From contig OZ245874.1 of assembly GCA_965229335.1 (NCBI GenBank), positions 620,001 through 684,000 of the forward strand: DNA of 64,000 nucleotides. Reading direction: 5' to 3'. This DNA is from JAFKFH01 sp017307375. GTDB lineage: Bacteria; Pseudomonadota; Alphaproteobacteria; Ferrovibrionales; Ferrovibrionaceae. The notes under the pieces were generated by a model that did no database searches, had not been told where the DNA came from, and saw nothing but the letters and a program-made list of their open reading frames with translations. The position numbers and the translations under genes were made by a program. Positions 50,107 to 59,091 of the stretch are shown here, piece by piece. Numbering within the stretch: position 1 is the first letter of the stretch; each line of letters starts with the position of its first letter.

Positions 50107-52070
50107 CCGCGCGGGCGCCGCTCGTCTTCGGCGGCGGCATCGTCGCGGCGCTCGCCCTGCTTGCCGCGGTGGTGGCCTTCCGGCCGCCGGTGCCGGGCGA
50201 TGCCGCATTGGCCGTGGTGCTCGATCGCATCCTGTTCTGGCAGTCGCTGTTGCCGCGCGCCGCCGTGGCGCTGCTGGCCGGGGCGGCGCTGGGCCTGGCC
50301 GGCGCATTGCTGCAGCGGATCCTGCGCAACCCGATCGCCGATCCCTCGACCCTCGGCATTGCCGCCGGCGCGCAACTCACGCTGACCCTGGCTACCGCCT
50401 TTGCCCCCGGGCTGGTCGCGCTGTCGCGCGAAGGGGTGGCGCTGGCCGGCGGGCTGGCGGCGGTCGCGATCGTCCTGGCGTTGAGCTGGCGTCGCGGCCT
50501 CGATCCCGTCACCGTCATCCTGTCGGGCATGATGCTGTCGCTCGTCGCCTCGGCGCTGAGCGTCACGGTGGTGCTGGCCAAGGGCGACTACGTGATGTCC
50601 CTGTTCATCTGGGGCGCCGGCGCGCTGGACCAGCAGGGCTGGGGGCCGGCGGTCACGCTGGCCCTGCATCTCGCCGCGGGCGGGATCGCCGCCGGGCTGA
50701 TGCTGCGGCCGCTCGCCCTGCTCGGCCTCGGCGACGCGGCGGCCAGGGGCCTGGGCCTCGCGGTGCAGACCTTCAGGCTGCTGGCCCTTCTGGTTGCCGT
50801 GTGGCTGGCGGCCGCCGTCACCGCCGAGGTCGGCATCATCGCCTTCGTCGGCCTGGCCGCGCCGGCATTCGCCCGTTTCTGCGGGGCACGCCGGCCGGAT
50901 GCCGTGCTGGCGCTGTCGCCGCTGGCCGGCGCACTGATCCTCAGCCTGACCGACAGTACGATCCGGCTCTCGTCCGGCGGGTTCGGCGATATCGCGCCGA
51001 CCGGGGCTGCCACCGCGCTGCTCGGCGGGCCGCTGCTGCTGTGGCTGCTGCGCGGCGTCCATGGTGGTCGCCGCCAGCCTGCCGACGCCACCGCCGCGGG
51101 TCGGCGGCTCGCCAGTCCAGGCCGGGCAATTGCGCTGCTTGCGTCGGTCGCCGTACTGCTGCTGCTCGGCGGCCTGGTCGCCGGACGGGATGCCGGCGGC
51201 TGGCATGTTGCGACCGGCGGGCTGTTTCTCGACCTGCTGCCGTTCCGGGCACCGCGCCTGATCGTCGCCGCCGCGGCCGGGGCGATGCTGGCGGCGGCCG
51301 GCACGCTGCTGCAGCGGATGACCGGCAACCCGATGGCCAGCCCCGAGGTGATGGGCATCAGCGCCGGTGGCGGCGTCGGGCTGGCCGCGGTGCTGTTCCT
51401 TGCCGGTTTCCCCGATCCGCCGACGATGATCGCCGGCATGGCTATCGGCGCGCTGGCGACGCTCGGCATCGTGCTGGCGATCGGCGCCCGTTCGGGCTTT
51501 GGACCCGAGCGCCTGTTGCTGTCGGGGGTCGCGCTCGGTGCGTTCGGCATGTCGGTCCTGACCACGGTGCTGGCCGGTGGCGGCATGCGCGGCTACATGC
51601 TGCTCGCCTGGCTGTCGGGCTCGACCAACGATGCCGGGCCGGTCGAGGCCTGGACCGGCGCGATCGCCGCCGCCGTGCTGATCGCGCCGCTGCCGTTCCT
51701 CGGCCGCTGGCTCGACCTGTTGCCGCTCGGGGACGCGATCGGAGCCGGCCTCGGGCTTTCGGTCCGGCGGGCACGGCTGGTACTGGCGATCGTCGCCGCG
51801 CTGCTGACGGCGGTCGCCTCGCTCCTCGTCGGCCCGCTCAGCCTGGTCGGGCTGGTCGCCCCGCATCTCGCCCGCCTGACCGGCTTCGTCCGCGGCCGCG
51901 ACCAGCTCGCCGCCGCGGTGGTGATCGGCGCCTCGCTGCTGATCCTCGCCGACTGGTTTTCGCGGGTGGTGATCTTTCCCTACCAGGTACCGCTGGGCCT
52001 GTTCGCGTCGCTGGTCGGCGGACCCTATCTGATCTGGCTGCTCAATCGTGGAGGCAATCGTCATGGCTGA
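50103..52070 (+). CDS. Ferric-siderophore ABC permease, fused double-length (FhuB-like)
   Basis: 655 residues from the GTG at 50103. Two tandem FecCD-type halves (about 1-315 and 335-655), each with about 10 membrane helices. The repeated family motif appears as GALLQRILRNPIADPSTLGIAAGAQ in the first half and GTLLQRMTGNPMASPEVMGISAGGG in the second. A fused permease of this size is characteristic of FhuB, so hydroxamate-type siderophores are the likely cargo. Confidence 0.93.
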   Translation: MTARAPLVFGGGIVAALALLAAVVAFRPPVPGDAALAVVLDRILFWQSLLPRAAVALLAGAALGLAGALLQRILRNPIADPSTLGIAAGAQLTLTLATAFAPGLVALSREGVALAGGLAAVAIVLALSWRRGLDPVTVILSGMMLSLVASALSVTVVLAKGDYVMSLFIWGAGALDQQGWGPAVTLALHLAAGGIAAGLMLRPLALLGLGDAAARGLGLAVQTFRLLALLVAVWLAAAVTAEVGIIAFVGLAAPAFARFCGARRPDAVLALSPLAGALILSLTDSTIRLSSGGFGDIAPTGAATALLGGPLLLWLLRGVHGGRRQPADATAAGRRLASPGRAIALLASVAVLLLLGGLVAGRDAGGWHVATGGLFLDLLPFRAPRLIVAAAAGAMLAAAGTLLQRMTGNPMASPEVMGISAGGGVGLAAVLFLAGFPDPPTMIAGMAIGALATLGIVLAIGARSGFGPERLLLSGVALGAFGMSVLTTVLAGGGMRGYMLLAWLSGSTNDAGPVEAWTGAIAAAVLIAPLPFLGRWLDLLPLGDAIGAGLGLSVRRARLVLAIVAALLTAVASLLVGPLSLVGLVAPHLARLTGFVRGRDQLAAAVVIGASLLILADWFSRVVIFPYQVPLGLFASLVGGPYLIWLLNRGGNRHG

Positions 52071-53124
52071 ATCCCTGGTGGCCGAGGCACGCATCGTCGT
52101 CGCCGATGCGGCGACGCTGGCCGGCCGGCTCTGCGATCATTTCGCCGAGCACGCGTCGGTCAGCCGTGACGGCGCGTCGGGCCGCATCGACAGCGTCTAC
52201 GGCCGGGCCGACCTGATGCCGGCGGACGGCGTCCTGCGGCTGCGCATCGAATGCCCGTCGGAACAGGCGTTCTTCCTGGTCAGGACATCGCTGGTCGAGC
52301 ATGTCTTCGAATTCGCCGTCGAGCCCCGGATCACCTGGACCGGCCATGGGGCCGAGGCCGGCACCGTGCCCTATTTCCGCGAGATGACCGTGGTCGCCGC
52401 CACCGCCGTGACCCCGCGCATGCGCCGGGTGACGCTGGCCGGCGATGTCGGCCATTTCGCGGGCGGCGGCCTGCATGTCCGCCTGCTGATGCCGCCGGCC
52501 GGCCGGCCGGCGCGCTGGCCGGTCCTGTCGGCGGAGGGCCGGCTGACCTGGCCGGCCGGCGACGACGCGGTCGTGGCCCGGGTCTACACCGTGCGCCGGG
52601 TCGATCTCGCCCGGGGGACCCTCGACCTCGACATCGTGATCCACGACGGGACCGATACGCCCGGCTCGACCTGGGCCCGGCAGGTGCAGCCCGGCGCGGT
52701 CGTCGGGCTGATGGGGCCGGGGGGCGGCGACCTGCCGCCGGGCCGCCGCCTGTTGCTGGCCGGCGACGAAACCGCGCTGCCGGCGATCGCCCGGATCGTC
52801 GAGGCCCTGCCCGCCGGGGCGCAGGCGACGGTCCTGATCGAAGTGGCGGATGCCGCCGAGGAACAGCCGCTGCATTCGGCTGCCGAACTCGATGTCAGGT
52901 GGCTGCACCGCGACGCCGGCGACATGCTGGAGGCGGCGGTGCGGGGCCAGGTCTTGCCGCCGGACGACCCCGAGGGGTTCGTCTGGATCGCCTGCGAGCA
53001 TGCGCCGGCCCGCAGCCTGCGCAACTGGCTGCGCCGCGAGATCGGCTTTGCGCGCGAGCGCCAGACCGTCGCCGCCTACTGGCGCCTCGGGGCCAGTGGG
53101 GATCAGGTGGCCGAAGCCGAATAG
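52063..53124 (+). CDS. DUF2218/siderophore-interacting reductase fusion
   Basis: 353 residues from the ATG at 52063, after GGAGGCAATCGTC; it overlaps the permease by 8 bp. Residues 1-95 match DUF2218 (AATLAGRLCDHFAEHASV..VSRDG, FFLVRTSLVEHVFEFAVEPRI). The rest is a ViuB/YqjH-type flavoprotein: a MRRVTLAGD start, the RVYTVRRVD FAD-binding motif, and a NAD(P)H domain with LLLAGDETALPAIARIVEALP. It reduces the imported ferric siderophore to release iron. The role of DUF2218 is unknown. Confidence 0.9.
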   Translation: MAESLVAEARIVVADAATLAGRLCDHFAEHASVSRDGASGRIDSVYGRADLMPADGVLRLRIECPSEQAFFLVRTSLVEHVFEFAVEPRITWTGHGAEAGTVPYFREMTVVAATAVTPRMRRVTLAGDVGHFAGGGLHVRLLMPPAGRPARWPVLSAEGRLTWPAGDDAVVARVYTVRRVDLARGTLDLDIVIHDGTDTPGSTWARQVQPGAVVGLMGPGGGDLPPGRRLLLAGDETALPAIARIVEALPAGAQATVLIEVADAAEEQPLHSAAELDVRWLHRDAGDMLEAAVRGQVLPPDDPEGFVWIACEHAPARSLRNWLRREIGFARERQTVAAYWRLGASGDQVAEAE

Positions 53125-53132
53125 GCCGGCGG

Positions 53133-53543
53133 CTACGGAACGGTCGCGATGCCGCCCTTGCAGGCCAGCCGGTTGATCGGATCGCCGTCGGCATCCTGGC
53201 CGCGGACGATCTCGGCCTGGCCGCCGGGATCGAGCAGGCAGCGCCCGATCGGCGCCATGAAGCTGCGCAGCACCACCTCGATGCGTTCGCCGGGGCGCAG
53301 TGCGACGGTCGCGCAGAACTGGCGGAATTCGCGCTTCTCGATGCGGAAGGTCGCCGGCTCGCCCTGGCCCGGCACCGCGATCTGCACCGGGAACCAGTAG
53401 TCGGTCGTGTTGATCACGCGGATGCAGGCGGGGCCGGTCTGGGGGCGGCCGATCGGCGGCACGAAGGACTGGGCGGTCGCCTCGCGCCCGGCCGGCACCG
53501 CCAGCGCCGCGCCGACGATCAGCAGGAAGGGTGCCGCCCGCAC
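53133..53543 (-). CDS. Small exported protein of unknown function
   Basis: 136 residues. Signal peptide MRAAPFLLIVGAALAVPAG with cleavage near ATAQS. The mature part is mostly beta with FVPPIGRPQTGPACIRVINTTDYWFPVQIAVPG and LRPGERIEVVLRSFMAPIGRCLLDPGG. Two or three Cys may form disulfides. No family was recognised. It ends 8 bp from the convergent siderophore reductase and lies 10 bp after the UPF0335 gene, so is probably cotranscribed with it. Confidence 0.7.
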   Translation of the reverse strand: MRAAPFLLIVGAALAVPAGREATAQSFVPPIGRPQTGPACIRVINTTDYWFPVQIAVPGQGEPATFRIEKREFRQFCATVALRPGERIEVVLRSFMAPIGRCLLDPGGQAEIVRGQDADGDPINRLACKGGIATVP

Positions 53544-53553
53544 CGTTCTTGAA

Positions 53554-53832
53554 CTACTCGGCCGCTTCGGCGGAAGACGCGTTGTCCGGCGTCATGTCGA
53601 GGGCGTCGCGATAGAGTTCGAGCAGCGCGTCCTGCTCCTGCAGCGCGGCCTTGTCCATCTTCCGCAGGCGGATCACCTGGCGCAGGATCTTGACGTCGAA
53701 GCCGTTCGACTTGGCCTCGGCGTAGACTTCCTTGATGTCGTCGGCGATGCCCTTCTTCTCTTCCTCGAGGCGCTCGATGCGCATGACGATCTGCTGCAGC
53801 TGTTCGGCGGCTATGCCCACGACGTTGGCCAT
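53554..53832 (-). CDS. UPF0335/DUF2312-family protein
   Basis: 92 residues. Conserved alphaproteobacterial small protein: LQQIVMRIERLEEEKKGIADDIKEVYAEAKSNGFDVKILRQVIRLRKMD. Two long helices with coiled-coil character. Function unknown; related proteins occur near DNA-handling genes in phages and chromosomes. A good taxonomic marker for Alphaproteobacteria. Confidence 0.93.
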   Translation of the reverse strand: MANVVGIAAEQLQQIVMRIERLEEEKKGIADDIKEVYAEAKSNGFDVKILRQVIRLRKMDKAALQEQDALLELYRDALDMTPDNASSAEAAE

Positions 53833-53919
53833 GGTCGACTCCTGGTCTTGAACGCTTCTAGGTCGGCCGGACTTTAGCGTCAGCCACCCCCCGGGGGCAA
53901 TGACGGCGGCGCCCGGCGG

Positions 53920-55062
53920 CTATATCGCGGCGCCGGTATCCCGGGCCGTCTCGCGGATCAGCCAGTCGACCACGGCGCGGCCGGCCTCCATCCGGTCGGC
54001 GCCGCCGGCCAGCGCCTCGCGGTAGACGGCGAGCTGGCCGTGGGCCGAGGTGCCGCGCGCGACGATCTCGCGCGCCCGCTGCACTTCCGGCCAGCAGCCC
54101 AGCGCCTCGGCATCCTCGCGCACCAGCTCGATCATCTCTTCCAGCAGGTCGCGATAGGGCACGCGCGCGCCCTTGCCGAAGTCGACCAGTTCGCCGCCGC
54201 AGCCATAGCGCTGGGCCAGCCAGCGGTTTTCGCGGATCAGGACGTTGACGTAGATGCGCCAGCGCTGGTTCATCGCCTTCAGCCGGGTCAGCATCGACAA
54301 CAGGCAGACATACAGCGCCGCGATGGTCAGCGTGTCGTCGAGCCGGGTGCAGACGTCGGTGATGCGCAGTTCCAGCGTCGGATAGCGTGCCGACGGGCGC
54401 ACGTCCCACCACAGCTTGGACGCATCCTGGATCAGCCCGGCGCTTTCCATCCGGCGGACCATGCGCTGGTAGTCGCCCCAGGTCTCGAAGCGCTCGGGCG
54501 GGCCGGTGCGCGGCAGGCTGTCGAAGATCGCCAGGCGATAGGACATCAGCCCGGTATCCTCGCCCTGCCACAGCGGCGACGAGGTCGACAGCGCCAGCAG
54601 ATGCGGCAGGAAATAGCTGACCTGGTTCATCAGGTCGATGCGCAGGTCCTCGTCGCCGATGCCGACATGGACATGCATGCCGCAGATGATCATCCGGCGG
54701 GCGACGCCGCCCAGGTCGCGGGCTAGCAGCTGATAGCGTTCCTTGGCGGTCGGCTTCTGTCCCTGCCAGGCGGCGAACGGGTGGGTCGCCGCCGCGATCG
54801 GTGCCAGGCCGTGATCGGCCGCCACCTCGATGACGGTGGCGCGCAAGCGGCGCAGGTCCTCGCGCGCTTCGGCGAAGGTGGTGCAGACGCGGGTGCCGAC
54901 CTCGATCTGGCTCTGCAGGAATTCGGGCATCACCTGGCCCTGCAGCCGGGCCTGGCACGCCTCCATCATGCTATCGGGCGGCTCGACCGCGAGGTCGCGG
55001 GTCGCCCGGTCGACCAGCAGGTATTCTTCCTCGATCCCGAGCGTCAGGCCCGCGGGCGTCAC
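53920..55062 (-). CDS. Carboxylate-amine ligase (YbdK/glutamate-cysteine ligase 2-like)
   Basis: 380 residues from the GTG at 55062, which overlaps the amidohydrolase stop as GTGA. GCS2 family: LGIEEEYLLVD at the start, CGMHVHVGI (about residue 140), TLELRITDVCTRLDDTLTIAALYVCLL, and NRWLAQRYGCGGELVDF. Joins an amino acid to a carboxylate using ATP; E. coli YbdK has weak glutamate-cysteine ligase activity. Coupling to an N-formylglutamate amidohydrolase gene hints at glutamate derivatives, but the substrate is unknown. Confidence 0.9.
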   Translation of the reverse strand: MTPAGLTLGIEEEYLLVDRATRDLAVEPPDSMMEACQARLQGQVMPEFLQSQIEVGTRVCTTFAEAREDLRRLRATVIEVAADHGLAPIAAATHPFAAWQGQKPTAKERYQLLARDLGGVARRMIICGMHVHVGIGDEDLRIDLMNQVSYFLPHLLALSTSSPLWQGEDTGLMSYRLAIFDSLPRTGPPERFETWGDYQRMVRRMESAGLIQDASKLWWDVRPSARYPTLELRITDVCTRLDDTLTIAALYVCLLSMLTRLKAMNQRWRIYVNVLIRENRWLAQRYGCGGELVDFGKGARVPYRDLLEEMIELVREDAEALGCWPEVQRAREIVARGTSAHGQLAVYREALAGGADRMEAGRAVVDWLIRETARDTGAAI

Positions 55063-55823
55063 GCGCCGGCCTGCCGCTGGTAGGGCATGCCGTCGGCCAG
55101 GGCGGCTTCCAGGGCGGGGGCGAAACGCTCGCTCCACGCGGCGGCGCCTTGGTGGGTGTCGATCAGGTCCTGGCGCAGTTCGACCAGCACATGCGGCAGG
55201 CCGCGATCGGCGCCATGGATGCGGATCGAATAGCCGGTCTCGGTCTTGCCCGAATAGGGTTCGTTGTCGCCGACGACGATGTCGCCCTGGGCGGCCAGCG
55301 CGCCCATCAGCGGCACCGGCAGGCGCGGATCGGCATCCCACAGGATGCCGATATGCCAGGGGCGCACGACGCTCTTCATCACCGGGGTGAAGGAATGGAT
55401 CGAGACGATCGCGGGCACTTCGCCGCGGGCCAGCCGCTGGTCGAGATGGGCAGCGATCGCCTGGTGATAGGGGGCATGGAAGCGCTCCAGGCGCTGCGCC
55501 CGCTCGGTCTGGTCGACCTGGCGGTTGCCCGGGACGACCGTGCCGTCCGACACCCGGCAGACCAGCGTCGGGTCGTCGGGGGCGCGGTTGCAGTCGATCA
55601 GCAGGCGCGAAAAGCCGGAGAATATCGCCGTCGCATTGAAGCGCGCCGACAGCCGGCGGGTGACGTCGGCTGCGCCGATATCCCAGCCGATATGGCGCAT
55701 CAGCGCCGACTCGTCGAGGCCCAGCGTGCCGTAACCCTCGGGCAGCCGGCGCGAGGCATGGTCGCAGATCAGCACGAACGGGGCGCTGCCCGTAGGGTTG
55801 ATGATCTCGAACGGGGCGGTCAT
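55059..55823 (-). CDS. N-formylglutamate amidohydrolase family protein
   Basis: 254 residues. LICDHASRRLPEGYGTLGL (about residue 18), HIGWDIGAADVTRRLSARFNATAIFSGFSRLLIDCNR, and IVSIHSFTPVMKSVVRPWHIGILWD mark the FGase family, which removes formyl or related groups from N-acylglutamate. The ATG overlaps the folD stop by 4 bp (ATGA), and the ligase gene overlaps its own end. This tight trio (FolD, amidohydrolase, ligase) suggests linked one-carbon and glutamate handling. Confidence 0.9.
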   Translation of the reverse strand: MTAPFEIINPTGSAPFVLICDHASRRLPEGYGTLGLDESALMRHIGWDIGAADVTRRLSARFNATAIFSGFSRLLIDCNRAPDDPTLVCRVSDGTVVPGNRQVDQTERAQRLERFHAPYHQAIAAHLDQRLARGEVPAIVSIHSFTPVMKSVVRPWHIGILWDADPRLPVPLMGALAAQGDIVVGDNEPYSGKTETGYSIRIHGADRGLPHVLVELRQDLIDTHQGAAAWSERFAPALEAALADGMPYQRQAGA

Positions 55824-56698
55824 GGCGCGATGCCTTCGCGCCGGCAGGCCGCGGTGATGGTGTTGTCGAGCAGGCAGGCGATGGTCATCGGGCCGATGCC
55901 GCCCGGGACCGGGGTGATATGCCCGGCCACCTCGACCGCCGCGGCGAAATCGACGTCGCCGACCAGCCGGGTCTTGCCCGGCTCGGCCCCCGGAACCCGG
56001 TTGATGCCGACGTCGAGTACCAGCGCCCCGGGCTTGATCCAGTCGCCCTTGATCATTTCCGGCTGCCCGACCGCCGCGACCAGGATGTCGGCGCTGCGGC
56101 ACAGCGCCGGCAGGTCGGCGGTGCGCGAGTGCGCGATCGTCACGGTGCAGCTTTCGGCCAGCAGCAGCGCGGCGACCGGCTTGCCGACGATGTTGGAGCG
56201 GCCGACGACGACGGCGTTGAGACCGGCGAGCCTGGGCAGCGTCTCGCGCGCCAGCATGACGCAGCCGGTCGGCGTGCAGGGGACCAGCGCCTGCTGGCCG
56301 AGCCACAGGCGCCCGACATTGATCGGATGGAAACCGTCGACATCCTTGGCGGGGTCGATCGCCGCGATGACGAGGTTCGCGTCGATCTGCCGGGGCAGCG
56401 GCAGCTGCACCAGGATCCCGTCGATCGCCGGATCGGCATTGAGCCCGGCGACCACGGCCAGCAGTTCGGCTTCGGTCGTCGACGCATCGAGCTTGATCTC
56501 GCGGGAAACCATGCCGGCCTCGACCGTCGCCCGGCCCTTCGAGCGGACATAGACTTCCGAGGCCGGGTCCGCGCCAACCAGGACCACCGCGAGGCCGGGC
56601 GCACGCCCGGCACGCGCGGCAAACCGGGTGGCCGCATCCTTGACCCGGGCACGCAGGGCGGCGGCGCGGGCCTTGCCGTCGATCAGGGTCGCAGTCAT
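55820..56698 (-). CDS. folD: FolD, methylenetetrahydrofolate dehydrogenase/cyclohydrolase
   Basis: 292 residues. Catalytic Lys in YVRSKGRATVEAG (about residue 54), GILVQLPLPRQID, VDGFHPINVGRL, the nucleotide loop VVVGRSNIVGKPVAALLL, and GGIGPMTIACLL. Interconverts 5,10-methylene-, methenyl- and 10-formyl-tetrahydrofolate in the cytoplasm. It begins with 4-bp overlap with the YggU-family gene. Confidence 0.96.
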   Translation of the reverse strand: MTATLIDGKARAAALRARVKDAATRFAARAGRAPGLAVVLVGADPASEVYVRSKGRATVEAGMVSREIKLDASTTEAELLAVVAGLNADPAIDGILVQLPLPRQIDANLVIAAIDPAKDVDGFHPINVGRLWLGQQALVPCTPTGCVMLARETLPRLAGLNAVVVGRSNIVGKPVAALLLAESCTVTIAHSRTADLPALCRSADILVAAVGQPEMIKGDWIKPGALVLDVGINRVPGAEPGKTRLVGDVDFAAAVEVAGHITPVPGGIGPMTIACLLDNTITAACRREGIAP

Positions 56699-57012
56699 CG
56701 GGAATACCTCTCGATCCACCGGCCGAGGGCGGCCATCAGCTTGTCGGGCATGCCCTCTACCATCACAGCCTTGTGCCGGTCCGTCACGCCGGCGACGACG
56801 GACAGGTCGCTTTTCGACATGGCCCATTCGCGGGCCAGCAGCTCGATCAGCGCCTTGTTGGCGCGCCCCTTCTCGGGCACGGCGGTCAGGGCGACGCAGA
56901 GTTCGCGGCCCCCCGCCGCGGTCGGCTTCAGCCCGGTAACCTGATCGCGCGCCGCCCGAGGCGTCACCCGGATGGCGACGCGTACCCCCTTGGGTGTCGG
57001 CTGGAACGGCAA
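56695..57012 (-). CDS. DUF167/YggU-family protein
   Basis: 105 residues from a TTG at 57012; the first beta strand (KGVRVAIRVTPRAARDQVTGL) needs this early start and no ATG or GTG is available before it. VALTAVPEKGRANKALIELLAREWAMSKSDLSVVAG is the family core. Function unknown. It commonly follows yggT, as here, with only 4 bp between. Confidence 0.88.
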   Translation of the reverse strand: MPFQPTPKGVRVAIRVTPRAARDQVTGLKPTAAGGRELCVALTAVPEKGRANKALIELLAREWAMSKSDLSVVAGVTDRHKAVMVEGMPDKLMAALGRWIERYSR

Positions 57013-57016
57013 GCGG

Positions 57017-57310
57017 TCAGGCGTAAAGGGACATCACCAACCAGCCGATGAACGGCTTCACCAGGAATTGCAGCACCAGGATCAGCAGGACCGGCGAGAT
57101 GTCGATGCCGCCGAGATTGGGCAGGACGCGGCGGATCGGCCGCAGCGGCGGTTCGGTCACGCGATAGAGGAAATCGCCGATCATGTAGATCACGCGGTTG
57201 CGGGTGTTGACCACATCGAACGCAACCAGCCAGCTGAGGATCGCCGAAGCGATCAGCAGGTAGACGAAGATGTCGATGATCACGAACAGAAAATTGGCGA
57301 TTGCTAACAT
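57017..57310 (-). CDS. YggT-family membrane protein
   Basis: 97 residues with two membrane regions: FLFVIIDIFVYLLIASAILSWLVAF and ISPVLLILVLQFLVKPFIGWLV. The family loop RVTEPPLRPIRRVLPNLGGIDISP lies between them. Proposed roles include osmotic stress and cell-envelope functions; not settled. Heads the yggT-yggU-folD-amidohydrolase-ligase run. Confidence 0.9.
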   Translation of the reverse strand: MLAIANFLFVIIDIFVYLLIASAILSWLVAFDVVNTRNRVIYMIGDFLYRVTEPPLRPIRRVLPNLGGIDISPVLLILVLQFLVKPFIGWLVMSLYA

Positions 57311-57377
57311 CGTTTCCGATCCGTCCCGCGCTCTGGCGGCTGAGAGATAAGACAGGCCGCGCGTCGACGCAACGGAA

Positions 57378-58943
57378 TTAGGCCGTCGCCGAATCCCCGA
57401 TGTCGAGGATGCTGACCCGGTCGACGCGGCGGCCTTCCATCTCCTCGACGGTGACGCGCAGGCCGTTGCGCACGAAGCTGTCGCCCGCCACCGGCAGCCG
57501 GCCCAGCGACCACAGCACGAAACCCGCGACGGTGGAATAGGCATCCGACGGTTCGGCGATGCGGCGGCCCAGCAGGTCTTCGACCTGACGCAGGTCGGCC
57601 CCGGCGTCGACGGTCCAGCTGCCGTCGGGCTGGCGCGCCGCCGGCGGGGTCGCATCGGCCTCGCCGGCGAATTCGCCGGCGATCGCCTCCAGGATATCGG
57701 TGGTCGTGACGATGCCTTCGATCGAGCCGTATTCGTCCAGCACCAGGGCGACGTGAACGGTCGAGTTGCGGAACTGTTCCAGCAGGCGCAGCACGCTCAT
57801 GCTTTCATGCACGATCAGCGGCTGGTGCAGGATGTCGGCTTCGGCAACCGCTTCCGGCGCCAGCAGCCGGGCCATCAGGTCACGCGCCCGCGCGATGCCC
57901 GAGAAATGGTCGAGGTCGCCGCGCGCGACCGGGAAATAGGTGTGCCCGGTCGTGGTCAGCCGTTCGCGGATCACCTCGGCCGGGTCGTCGAGGTCGATCC
58001 ACGTCACTTCCGGCCGTGGCGTCATGATCGAGCGGACCTGGCGCCGGCCGAGATCGAGGACGCCGCGGATCATCGCCTTTTCGGCCTGATCGAACAGCGG
58101 GCGGGCATCCCCGCCGGCCGCCGCCGCGGCGGCGACCTGGTCGCCGACGACCGCTTCCTCGGCCCGGCCGCCCAGCAGGCTCAGCACCGCCTCGGCGGCG
58201 CGCTCGCGACGGTCACGGCCCGAACCGAAGCGCTTGCGCAGGCCGGCGCGGGCCAACTGGTTGAATACCTCGATCATGATCGAGAAGCCGATCGCGGCGT
58301 AGAGGTACCCCTTCGGGATATGGAACCCGATCCCTTCGGCGATCAGGCTGAAGCCGATCATCATCAGGAAGCCGAGGCACAGGACGATGACGGTCGGCCG
58401 GGCATTGACGAAGGCGGTCAGCGGCTTGGAGGCGATCAGCATGATCGACATGGCGATGACCACCGCGATCACCATGATCGGCAGGTGATGCACCATGCCG
58501 ACCGCGGTGATCACCGAATCGATCGAGAAGACCGCGTCCAGCACGACGATCTGCGCGACGACCGGCCAGAACTGGGCGACCCGCTTGGCCTGGTTGCCAT
58601 GCGCCTCGCCGCCTTCCAGCCGCTCGTGCAGTTCCATCGTCGCCTTGAACAGCAGGAACAGCCCGCCGACCAGCAGGATCAGGTCGCGCCCGGCGAAGCC
58701 GTGGCCGAAGACCTCGAACAGCGGTGTCGTCAGGGTGACGAGCCACGACAGGCTGGCCAGCAGGCCGAGCCGCATGACCAGCGCCAGCGACAGGCCGATC
58801 AGCCGGGCCCGGTCGCGCTGCGCCGGCGGCAACTTGTCGGCCAGAATGGCGATGAAGATCAGATTGTCGATGCCGAGCACGATCTCGAGCACGACGAGGG
58901 TCGCGAGGCCTAGCCACGCGGTGGGATCAGCAAGCCATTCCAT
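57378..58943 (-). CDS. TerC-family membrane protein fused to CBS and CorC/HlyC domains
   Basis: 521 residues. The N-terminal TerC part (1-240) has seven membrane helices: VVLEIVLGIDNLIFIAILADKLP (conserved Asp/Asn in helix 1) and DAVFSIDSVITAVGM. A CBS pair follows (about 300-425; IMTPRPEVTWIDLDD, DEYGSIEGIVTTTDILEAIAGEF), then a CorC/HlyC transporter-associated domain. TerC proteins export Mn2+ or help metalate secreted enzymes; the CBS pair probably senses nucleotide. YegH/YoaE architecture. Confidence 0.92.
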   Translation of the reverse strand: MEWLADPTAWLGLATLVVLEIVLGIDNLIFIAILADKLPPAQRDRARLIGLSLALVMRLGLLASLSWLVTLTTPLFEVFGHGFAGRDLILLVGGLFLLFKATMELHERLEGGEAHGNQAKRVAQFWPVVAQIVVLDAVFSIDSVITAVGMVHHLPIMVIAVVIAMSIMLIASKPLTAFVNARPTVIVLCLGFLMMIGFSLIAEGIGFHIPKGYLYAAIGFSIMIEVFNQLARAGLRKRFGSGRDRRERAAEAVLSLLGGRAEEAVVGDQVAAAAAAGGDARPLFDQAEKAMIRGVLDLGRRQVRSIMTPRPEVTWIDLDDPAEVIRERLTTTGHTYFPVARGDLDHFSGIARARDLMARLLAPEAVAEADILHQPLIVHESMSVLRLLEQFRNSTVHVALVLDEYGSIEGIVTTTDILEAIAGEFAGEADATPPAARQPDGSWTVDAGADLRQVEDLLGRRIAEPSDAYSTVAGFVLWSLGRLPVAGDSFVRNGLRVTVEEMEGRRVDRVSILDIGDSATA

Positions 58944-59091
58944 TGGGGGGCGCGATGTCGTCTTTCATGACGGCGGCGAGGGACACGGAACGCCGGTATA
59001 TGGGTGTTGCGTGCGGTGAATTCAAGGGCTGCAGCCTATCGGATCGCGCGCCGCCTTGCCAGCCCGGCCGGCGACGGTTAGACCAACGGTC

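Noticed and set aside
58944..59091. Possible yybP-ykoY manganese riboswitch before the TerC-CBS gene.
   Set aside because: The gap is short and I could not find the conserved junction motifs or a sequestering hairpin.
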